Shown in pieces: positions 25,192 through 30,912 of a stretch of 33,601 nt of DNA. The stretch is from NCBI GenBank assembly GCA_016870515.1, contig VGBL01000024.1, positions 1-33,601 of the forward strand, read 5' to 3'. The DNA comes from Actinomycetota bacterium. Its GTDB lineage: Bacteria > Actinomycetota > Actinomycetes > S36-B12. Every line of letters begins with the position of its first letter. Position 1 is the stretch's first letter. The notes beneath the pieces are model-generated. The model made no database searches and was not told the origin of the DNA. It saw only the letters and a list, made by a program, of their open reading frames with translations. The translations under genes were made by a program, and so were the position numbers.

Positions 25192-25673
25192 GTGCGTAGT
25201 CTTGAGCCACGCAGAGCTCATTCCGCAATCGCAGCGATCATCGCGACCGCCGTGCTCGTCGTGCCGGCGGCCGAGGCATCGGCGAATCCGGTATTCGAGT
25301 TCGACTACCGATCATCCTCGTCCGTGGTGAAACTCGCCGACGGCACGTGGCTGATGATGACCTCCGACATTCCATCGGGCAAGACGTCCGGACCCTCGCC
25401 AAACCGACCGTGTCCTTCGCCAAGTCGAAGGCGACGGTGTCGTGGCAGTTCCCCGTGGGAGCCGCGACGCCCGACGGCTTCATCATCGAGCGCAAGAGCG
25501 GCTCCGCCTGGGTGCAGGGGGCCGGCGTGGGGGCCGACAAGCGCAGGTTCGTGACCACCGTGGCCTCGCTAGGCAAGAAGGCGGGCAAGAAAGTGACGGT
25601 CAGAGTGGTGGCCATCCTGGGAGACCAGCGCGCCGAGTCACCGTCGGCGGCAGCGCGCGTGCCGAAGCGCTAG
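25192..25673 (+). pseudogene. small secreted beta-domain protein broken by a single-base frameshift
   Basis: From GTG at 25192 one frame gives a clean signal peptide (SAIAAIIATAVLVVPAAEASA) and a start of mature protein (FEFDYRSSSSVVKLADGTW). Around 25390 the sense moves to the next frame, which continues as KPTVSFAKSKATVSWQFPVG, then GFIIERKSGSAW, then VTVRVVAILGD, a fibronectin-III-like strand pattern, ending at TAG 25671-25673. One extra G in the GG at 25390-25391 would rejoin the halves into about 160 residues. It is either a recent pseudogene or a sequencing error. Its stop shares CTAG with the convergent SRPBCC gene. Confidence 0.7.
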
Positions 25674-26146
25674 TTGCTCTCCAGGTCGGCCTTCAAGGCA
25701 TCGAGCGTCGCGCGCATCGTCTGTCGATTGCGGGTCGCCGCGTCGTAGCCGCGTCCGACGGGCAGGCCCGCCGGCTTGGCGAGCACGCCCAGCACTCCGT
25801 CGCGGCGGTCGGTCCACCGCTGGGTGACGCGGGTACACCCGTCGGGCAGTGCCTCGAGCTCGAAGGCCCACCGCGCGATCGGGAACGGCCCGACGTTGAC
25901 GTCGAAGGCAAAGCGCCTCTCGCTCTGGGCCACCACGACGCGGCACTGGGTGCGCCACGACAGGCGCGCCCTGTTGAGCCCCGTGAAGCGATCGCCTACC
26001 GCCCATGCCCCGGTGCCGGAGTTACGCATGGCGCCGGTGGCCTCGGGGCTCCAGCGACCGTATTCGCAGGGGTCGCTGACGGCCGACCACACCGCGGAGG
26101 CGGGCGCATCGATGGTGACGATCTCGACGACCTCGTAGGGGCTCAT
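25670..26146 (-). CDS. SRPBCC family protein
   Basis: A 158-residue protein with the polyketide-cyclase/SRPBCC pattern: VVEIVTIDAPASAVWSAVSD (6-25), YGRWSPEATGA, GDRFTGLNR, a strand-rich middle (RRFAFDVNVGPFPIARWAFE) and a C-terminal helix (RNRQTMRATLDALKADLE). It likely binds a hydrophobic ligand; nothing defines it further. It starts one base after the stop of the small upstream protein, so the two are co-translated. It is unrelated in detail to the other SRPBCC gene in the window. Confidence 0.85.
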   Translation of the reverse strand: MSPYEVVEIVTIDAPASAVWSAVSDPCEYGRWSPEATGAMRNSGTGAWAVGDRFTGLNRARLSWRTQCRVVVAQSERRFAFDVNVGPFPIARWAFELEALPDGCTRVTQRWTDRRDGVLGVLAKPAGLPVGRGYDAATRNRQTMRATLDALKADLESN

Positions 26147-26147
26147 G

Positions 26148-26453
26148 TCAGTCCTTGACGAAGATGTGGACGAGGTCGAGGTGCTCGCGGATGGGCTCCT
26201 GCGTCAGGTGGGGGGCCACTCGCTCGCGGAAGCGCACGAAGATGCTGTCGTCGACGACATCGAGCGCCTCCATGTTGGACTCGAAGATCCCGATGCCGCG
26301 GATCACGCCGCCCTCGCGATCGCCGGTGACCAGGATCAGGTCCTCCGACGGGTTGAGGACGCCGAACTCGTCGGCGAAGGTGATGTAGGCGTCGAGGACC
26401 TCGTCGAACGCCTCGGGCTTGACGAACATCGTGTATTCGATGACGGTGCTCAT
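26148..26453 (-). CDS. small alpha-beta protein, possibly a dimeric ferredoxin-like (ABM-type) fold
   Basis: A 101-residue cytoplasmic protein: VIEYTMFVKPEAFDEVLDAY at 4-23, a hydrophobic strand DLILVTGD, GGVIRGIGIFES, then a helix and a C-terminal strand LDLVHIFVKD. The strand-helix-strand pattern resembles antibiotic-biosynthesis-monooxygenase or dimeric alpha-beta-barrel proteins, but I do not recognise a family. A GGGAGG ribosome site precedes the ATG at 26453. It is co-transcribed with the SRPBCC gene that follows one base later, which suggests that both act on the same small molecule (inference). Confidence 0.7.
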   Translation of the reverse strand: MSTVIEYTMFVKPEAFDEVLDAYITFADEFGVLNPSEDLILVTGDREGGVIRGIGIFESNMEALDVVDDSIFVRFRERVAPHLTQEPIREHLDLVHIFVKD

Positions 26454-26489
26454 GGGCCTCCCGATTGGTTGCCACAGACTAGGGCCCGG

Positions 26490-27584
26490 CTAATGGTGGG
26501 CGATGGGGAGGGTGCCCAGATCGTGCTCGATGATGTCCCGGTCCTCGTTGTCGAGGTCGACGGCGATGCGATAGGCGAGGTTGCGTTGCTCGCGAGCGGC
26601 GTCCATATCGCCGAGCATGGCGTACGCGCGGGCCATCGCCTCATGTGCCGAGGCCGGTATGAAGTCCTCCACGCGTTCGGACTCGGCGATGTCGAGGCAG
26701 CGCTGCGCGTGGAGTAGGGCGAGGTCGCCGTGGCCGAGCACCGCGTGGACGCGACTGCACTGCCACTCGCCGATCGCCCACTGGGAGGCTGCACCGACGC
26801 GTCGCCAGTGCCACAGGCTCGCCTCCGCCGTGGCCACCATGGCCTCATCGTGAATGGCGGTGCGCGCATCCATGTCGAGGTAGGTCCACGTGAGGTGGAA
26901 CAGGTCCATCGCGATCTGGCGCTCGCTTTCGATCGACAGGGTGTCGGTGCCGAGGCCGGTGATGATGCGCGGGCCGGCGGGGGTGTGGTAGGCGGCGATC
27001 AGGTGGGGGGTGAGATCCGCGGAGACGGCGATGGGGCCCACTGCGCCGAGGGAGTCCAGGTGGCGGCGCACGCGATCGACATCGGGGTGGGCCAGGGTCA
27101 GCGAGATCAGGCGCGCCTCGCTCGCGGGGAGGCGGAGCGCAACGGGGTCGCCGTCCCATTCGATGATGTGCGGCCCCACTCCGTCGAGGGGGAGTCCGCC
27201 ATCGGCGGGAAGGGTGATGCGCCAGGTGAGCGCATCGCGCGCCATCTCGGTGACGGCCCCGGGCGCTTCGGTGCTCGCACTTGCCGTCGCCGCGATGTCG
27301 GGGGAGCGCAGCACCCAGGTGGCCAGGTGTGTCTCCTGCGCGTGATCGAGGTCGAACCAGCGGGGGCGGTCGGGTGCCGGGGCGGCGGGGTCGATGGCGA
27401 TGACCTCGGCGTAGGTCGACTCGCCCGTGCGCACGACGCGGTTGTGCGTTGCCATCCGCGCGTGCGCACCGCCGCCAGCGACGGGGACCCCCAGCCGTTT
27501 GTCGAGCCACGTCGCTCCTGCCTCGAGGTCCGGTGACGTGACGACCACATGATCGATAACGGTGGGTGGCACGGGCTCGGGCAC
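26490..27584 (-). CDS. VOC/glyoxalase-like domain fused to a C-terminal helical-repeat domain
   Basis: A 364-residue two-part protein. Residues 8-212 look like a glyoxalase-like VOC domain: IDHVVVTSPDLEAGATWL, a central PRWFDLD, and a second half with ARLISLTLAHPD. Residues 222-360 are all helical and TPR-like (FHLTWTYLDMDART, then WAIGEWQCSRVHAVLG, then AMARAYAMLGDMDAAREQR). As I recall, this second part occurs alone as a short actinobacterial protein. The role of either half is unknown. The start is GTG at 27584 with TAGCCT six bases before it, so leaderless. It is divergent from the TauE gene with only 41 bases between. Confidence 0.8.
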   Translation of the reverse strand: MPEPVPPTVIDHVVVTSPDLEAGATWLDKRLGVPVAGGGAHARMATHNRVVRTGESTYAEVIAIDPAAPAPDRPRWFDLDHAQETHLATWVLRSPDIAATASASTEAPGAVTEMARDALTWRITLPADGGLPLDGVGPHIIEWDGDPVALRLPASEARLISLTLAHPDVDRVRRHLDSLGAVGPIAVSADLTPHLIAAYHTPAGPRIITGLGTDTLSIESERQIAMDLFHLTWTYLDMDARTAIHDEAMVATAEASLWHWRRVGAASQWAIGEWQCSRVHAVLGHGDLALLHAQRCLDIAESERVEDFIPASAHEAMARAYAMLGDMDAAREQRNLAYRIAVDLDNEDRDIIEHDLGTLPIAHH

Positions 27585-27590
27585 GCGAGC

Positions 27591-27600
27591 AGGCTAACGT
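27591..27600. promoter_or_regulatory. overlapping divergent -10 boxes of the VOC and TauE genes
   Basis: On the minus strand TAGCCT (27591-27596) is six bases from the VOC GTG. On the plus strand TAACGT (27595-27600) is placed for a short leader before the TauE ATG. The two boxes share two bases, so the polymerases may exclude each other. Confidence 0.4.
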
Positions 27601-27625
27601 CGGCGCCTTCGGCGAAAGGACGCGG

Positions 27626-28441
27626 ATGGATGCGACGGCGGGCGGCCCGAGGCTGCTGCTGACCTATGTCGGGGCGGGTGCGCTGGCCGGCACCCTCTCG
27701 GGGCTCCTCGGCGTCGGCGGGGGAATCGTCCTCGTGCCGCTGCTCGTGCTTGTCCTGAAGTGGGAGCACAAGCCGGCCCAGGCGACCGCTCTCGTCCTTG
27801 TCTCGATGGCCGCGCTCGCCGGGGTCTGTGGCTACGCCCTGTCGGGGGACGTGGCCGTCGTCCCGGCCCTGTTCATCCTGATCGGTGGCCTCGTCGGTGC
27901 GTGGGTCGGCGCGATCGTCGTGCAGCGCGTGCACTCGTACGTGCTTCAAGTGGCCTTTGGCATGGTGATGATTGCCGCGGCCGTTCGCCTCGCCTGGCCG
28001 GTGGGACCCGGCGGCGTGCCCATCGATTCGTCCCCGGCCCTGACGCCGGCGCTCACCGTCGCCTTCGTCGTCAGTGGCCTGGCCATGGGCCTGCTCTCCG
28101 CTCTCTTCGGCATCGGTGGCGGCATCGTGCTGGTCCCGATACTCGTCACCCTGCTGGACTTCGATCAAAAGCTCGCGGCTGGCACCTCGCTGGCCGTCAT
28201 GATCCCGATTGCCCTGCTCGGCGCGCTTCGACTGTCGCGAGCGGGGCTGACCCAGTGGTCCGCGGGATGGCGCATCGGCCTGGGCGGACTCGTCGGCGGA
28301 CTCGTCGGCGCCCAAATGGCACTGCGGCTGCCCACCGAGGTGCTCGCTTGGATCTTCGGTGCGCTCCTGGTGTTCGTGGGGGCTCGGATGATCTGGACAG
28401 GCGTGCGCACGGGACGGGAACTGCGCGAATCGCCTGTTTGA
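27626..28441 (+). CDS. TauE/SafE family sulfite/anion exporter
   Basis: A 271-residue protein with eight or so hydrophobic segments in two halves. Each half starts with the TauE/SafE motif: GLLGVGGGIVLVPLL (about 27-41) and ALFGIGGGIVLVPIL (about 160-174). Family members export sulfite, sulfoacetate or other organosulfur anions, or act as general anion permeases; the substrate is not decided here. The ATG at 27626 is chosen because AAAGGA stands five bases before it; an in-frame GTG at 27566 would overlap the divergent gene. It is alone and followed by a hairpin (28463-28486). Confidence 0.9.
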   Translation: MDATAGGPRLLLTYVGAGALAGTLSGLLGVGGGIVLVPLLVLVLKWEHKPAQATALVLVSMAALAGVCGYALSGDVAVVPALFILIGGLVGAWVGAIVVQRVHSYVLQVAFGMVMIAAAVRLAWPVGPGGVPIDSSPALTPALTVAFVVSGLAMGLLSALFGIGGGIVLVPILVTLLDFDQKLAAGTSLAVMIPIALLGALRLSRAGLTQWSAGWRIGLGGLVGGLVGAQMALRLPTEVLAWIFGALLVFVGARMIWTGVRTGRELRESPV

Positions 28442-28462
28442 GGGCGTTCCTTACGACTTCAT

Positions 28463-28486
28463 GGGGGATTGCATGAGACGTCCCCC
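28463..28486 (+). terminator. hairpin after the TauE gene, possible terminator
   Basis: GGGGGA (28463-28468) pairs with TCCCCC (28481-28486) around a 12-base loop, 22 bases after the TauE stop. There is no T run, so termination is only a guess; it may instead belong to the RNA region that follows. Confidence 0.35.
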
Positions 28487-28530
28487 TGAACCTTGGAGTT
28501 TCTCCCGTGGCCCAGGGGCGGCGTTCGGGT

Positions 28531-28600
28531 TACGGTAGGAGCACCCCTCGTCAGATCCCCCCCGAACTGGCGAGGGGTCCTTCCATGCCCGCCTAGGTCA
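28531..28600 (+). ncRNA. candidate small RNA with C-rich loop (6C-like), about 28543 onward
   Basis: A 12-base-pair stem (28543-28554 with 28567-28578, one G-T wobble) holds a 12-base loop containing seven consecutive C (28557-28563). TACGGT (28531-28536) stands six bases before the first stem base, as a -10 box would. The actinobacterial 6C RNA has hairpins with runs of six or more C in the loop. Only one such hairpin is seen here, and the downstream end is not clear. The 300-base gap between the TauE and SGNH genes holds otherwise only the weak short frame at 28593-28673. Confidence 0.4.
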
Positions 28601-28673
28601 GTGGCCGGGGGTAGCGATCGCGGAGCAGTTCGAACTCCAACAGCAGGCGCTCATCGTGATCGGTGAGGGCCAC
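28593..28673 (-). CDS. possible 26-residue peptide, low confidence
   Basis: A GTG at 28673 opens 26 codons (LTDHDERLLLEFELLRDRYP in the middle) ending in TAG, with GC-rich third positions and a weak GGGAG overlapping the start. It could be a small protein or the end of a lost gene. I recognise no family. Confidence 0.2.
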   Translation of the reverse strand: MALTDHDERLLLEFELLRDRYPRPLT

Positions 28674-28741
28674 TCCCGCGTGCAGCGCCGAGTGGGTAGC
28701 GACCCGCCGGTTGGGGTTACGCCGCAGGGCGCCCCGAGGTC

Positions 28742-29398
28742 CTACGTCCCCGCTCGCATGACCTGCTCGGCGTAGGACGCGAATGCCTTGCAGCCATCCT
28801 TGGTCATGCTGCCGTCGGCGTTGAGCCACTCAGGGTTGGTCATCGAGAGGGCATTCCAGCTAAAGATCCGGACGTTGGGGTAGGTCTCGGCCAGGCCAGT
28901 GATGGCCGCGTTGGTGTCCTGCTCGAAGGTGTATCGCTCAGGATCGTCGGGCACTTGGATAGTGGTCCATACGACCACGCGATCCGGACCAAGAATCTTC
29001 ATCAGCCCATCGAGTTCGCTCGCGGTGGCCCCACCATTGGCGCCGAGGTGGATGAGGACTCCGCCGGGAATGCTGTCGTCGATGGCGCGTAGGTCGAAGG
29101 CGACGGCGTCGACGCGTCGGTCGGAGACCGCATCGACCTCGAAGCCCAGTTTGCGCAGGCAGGGCTTCACGCTGACCAGCACATAGTCCCCGAAGGCCAG
29201 CACCTCACCGGTGTAGGGGCTAGGAGCCGAGGGCAGCGCACCGGGCGACGACGTCGACGCAACGACAGGCGTCCGGGCGGGCTCGACTTGCGGATCTGCC
29301 GACAGGGGCCCCCCGGCCACGAGAATGGCTGTCCAGATGCCCGCGGTGAACGCAACGAGCATCAGCACGACAAGACCGAGGGTCCGCACCCAGTCCAT
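28742..29398 (-). CDS. membrane-anchored SGNH-like domain protein without catalytic Ser and His
   Basis: A 218-residue protein. One N-terminal helix (8-30) and a Pro/Ser/Ala linker (to about 65) lead into a domain like the extracytoplasmic SGNH unit of OatA-type O-acetyltransferases: LAFGDYVLVSVKPCLRKLGF, VDAVAFDLRAI, VLIHLGANG, VVVWTTIQVPDD, and a C-terminal DGSMTKDGCKAFASYAEQV. In active members block I reads GDS and the C-terminal motif DGxH. Here the Ser is Tyr (GDY) and the His is Met (DGSM), so hydrolysis by the usual triad is impossible. It may bind cell-wall glycan or a partner instead. A TACATT box lies ten bases before the ATG. Confidence 0.75.
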   Translation of the reverse strand: MDWVRTLGLVVLMLVAFTAGIWTAILVAGGPLSADPQVEPARTPVVASTSSPGALPSAPSPYTGEVLAFGDYVLVSVKPCLRKLGFEVDAVSDRRVDAVAFDLRAIDDSIPGGVLIHLGANGGATASELDGLMKILGPDRVVVWTTIQVPDDPERYTFEQDTNAAITGLAETYPNVRIFSWNALSMTNPEWLNADGSMTKDGCKAFASYAEQVMRAGT

Positions 29399-29473
29399 GG
29401 CACATCCGAATGTAGTGGCGTGCTATGGCCCCGTCAGTGAAATGCGCGTCGCGCCCTGCGGGAAAACCTCGAT

Positions 29474-29962
29474 CTACGAGGACGCAAGCAGCGGAGTGAT
29501 GTCGGTGACGATCTCGCCCGGCTTGGTCTTGGGCGCGTAGCGCTTCACGGTGGTGCCGTCGGGGGCGACCAGGAACTTCGTGAAGTTCCACTTGATGGAG
29601 GATCCGAGGAGCCCTCCGGCGCGCTCTTTGAGGAAGGCGAAGACCGGGTGGGTCGACTTGCCGTTGACGTCGATCTTGGTGGATAGGGGGAAGGTCACAC
29701 CGTAGTTGACGCGGCAGAACTCCTCGATCTGAGTGTCATCGCCGGGCTCTTGATGAGCGAACTGATCGCAGGGGAAGCCGAGGACGACGAGCCCCTGCGG
29801 GCCGAGCTCCTCGTGCAGCTTCTGCAGGTCGTCATACTGCGGCGTGAAGCCGCACTTGCTCGCGGTGTTGACGACGAGCACGGGCTTGCCGGCGAACTCA
29901 GACAGTTGAACCTGCTTGCCGTGGTTGTCGATGAAGGAGAGGTCATAGAGGGAGTCGGCCAT
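29474..29962 (-). CDS. glutathione peroxidase family thiol peroxidase
   Basis: A 162-residue thioredoxin-fold peroxidase. The peroxidatic residue is Cys37 in NTASKCGFT (Cys, not selenocysteine). The second conserved block reads GFPCDQFAHQEPG (62-74), where most members have NQFGGQEPG; the N-to-D and G-to-H changes are unusual. WNFTKFLV (in the C-terminal third) is the third block, and Cys83 (EEFC) may resolve the disulphide. Actinobacteria usually lack glutathione, so thioredoxin is the likely reductant. It is divergent from the DoxX-like gene with 29 bases between starts. Confidence 0.93.
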   Translation of the reverse strand: MADSLYDLSFIDNHGKQVQLSEFAGKPVLVVNTASKCGFTPQYDDLQKLHEELGPQGLVVLGFPCDQFAHQEPGDDTQIEEFCRVNYGVTFPLSTKIDVNGKSTHPVFAFLKERAGGLLGSSIKWNFTKFLVAPDGTTVKRYAPKTKPGEIVTDITPLLASS

Positions 29963-29978
29963 GCCGCTACTCTCCCAC

Positions 29979-29984
29979 TATCCT
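29979..29984 (+). promoter_or_regulatory. -10 box TATCCT for near-leaderless DoxX-like gene
   Basis: TATCCT is seven bases before the GTG at 29992. The transcript would start at or next to the start codon, though GCGGAG could also act as a weak ribosome site. Confidence 0.4.
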
Positions 29985-29991
29985 GCGGAGC

Positions 29992-30423
29992 GTGCCTGAT
30001 TCCCGATCAGCAGACGCCCTGCCGACGGTTGGCCGCGTGGGCCTGGCCGCCGTCCTTCTCATTGCCGGGATCGGGCACTTTCTCTCCCATGACGCCTTCC
30101 TCGCCCAGGTTCCCCCGTGGATGCCCCTGCCGTCGGCCGTCGTCTACGTCTCGGGTGTCGTCGAAGTGGCCCTCGGCCTCGCGCTCCTGCTGGTCGTGCG
30201 GCACCGGGCCGCGGTCGGCTGGGTGGTGGCGGCCTTCTTCGTCATCGTCTTCCCCGGCAACATCTGGCAGTTCATCGAGGGGCGCGATGCCTTCGGGCTC
30301 GACACCGACGCCGCCCGATTCATTCGACTGCTCTTCCAGCCGGTGCTCGTCGTTTGGGCCCTGTGGTGCACCGGTGCCCTGGCCCAGATTGCCCATGGGC
30401 GCGCCAGGCCTGCCGGTGAGTGA
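29992..30423 (+). CDS. DoxX-like membrane protein
   Basis: A 143-residue protein with four hydrophobic segments: VGLAAVLLIAGIGHFLS (15-31, with the GIGHF motif seen in DoxX-like proteins), VVYVSGVVEVALGLALLL, VVAAFFVIVFPGNIWQF and LLFQPVLVVWALWC. DoxX-like proteins are small inner-membrane proteins tied to redox or thiol stress in some bacteria; the precise job is unclear. It is divergent from the glutathione peroxidase, which would fit a redox theme, and is followed after six bases by the lipoprotein gene, so it may lead a three-gene operon with the molybdopterin enzyme. Confidence 0.8.
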   Translation: MPDSRSADALPTVGRVGLAAVLLIAGIGHFLSHDAFLAQVPPWMPLPSAVVYVSGVVEVALGLALLLVVRHRAAVGWVVAAFFVIVFPGNIWQFIEGRDAFGLDTDAARFIRLLFQPVLVVWALWCTGALAQIAHGRARPAGE

Positions 30424-30429
30424 CAGGGT

Positions 30430-30909
30430 GTGAGCGTGCGCCGTCACGTTCGCCGGGCTACGGCCGTCGCAGCACTGGCCTTCGCGCTGTGCGCCTGCTC
30501 GGGCAATACCGACAGATCCGTGGCGGAGCCGACCGCTGACGCCACAGACAGGATCGACTGCGCGATCACACTCAACGCGATGGGCGAGTACGGCACGGCC
30601 GTACTCGACCTCGCCGCCAGCGTGCAGGCCAATGACTCGATGTCGGCGATCGCCGCAGCCGACGCCATGCTCTACGCCATCGGCCAGCTCATGCCCACGA
30701 TCGAGGCGGTCGGGGAGCCCGCCGAGGAGTTTGCCGCGCACGCCTGGGCGGTGGCCGCCCTGATCAAGAGCTCGGCAGCCAACGGCACCTCGATGCAGGA
30801 GACCCTGCCCAAGATCACCGAGGCCTTCAAGGACCCCGCCTTCGACACCGGCGGCGATGCCCTTCAGGACTACGTCGACACCCGGTGCCCCGCGCCGGCC
30901 CAGGAGTAG
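30430..30909 (+). CDS. putative lipoprotein, unknown function
   Basis: A 159-residue protein with a basic start (RRHVRRATA), a hydrophobic core, and a lipobox LCAC ending at Cys23, followed by a low-complexity polar spacer (SGNTDRSVAEPTADATD). The rest is helical (AVLDLAASVQANDSMSA, LQDYVDTRC near the end), with Cys at about 44 and 153 that could pair. I recognise no family. The start is GTG at 30430. It sits between the DoxX-like gene and the molybdopterin oxidoreductase with 3-6 base gaps, so it is probably part of their operon, exposed on the outer face of the membrane. Confidence 0.75.
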   Translation: MSVRRHVRRATAVAALAFALCACSGNTDRSVAEPTADATDRIDCAITLNAMGEYGTAVLDLAASVQANDSMSAIAAADAMLYAIGQLMPTIEAVGEPAEEFAAHAWAVAALIKSSAANGTSMQETLPKITEAFKDPAFDTGGDALQDYVDTRCPAPAQE

Positions 30910-30912
30910 CCG

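Noticed and set aside
28629-28640. GTTCGAAC motif as a second LexA box
   Set aside because: It lacks the four-base spacer between the half sites and lies in no promoter.
28593-28829. 78-codon minus-strand frame reaching into the SGNH gene
   Set aside because: The first part is a shadow of the SGNH gene; only the last 26 codons look coding, listed separately with low confidence.
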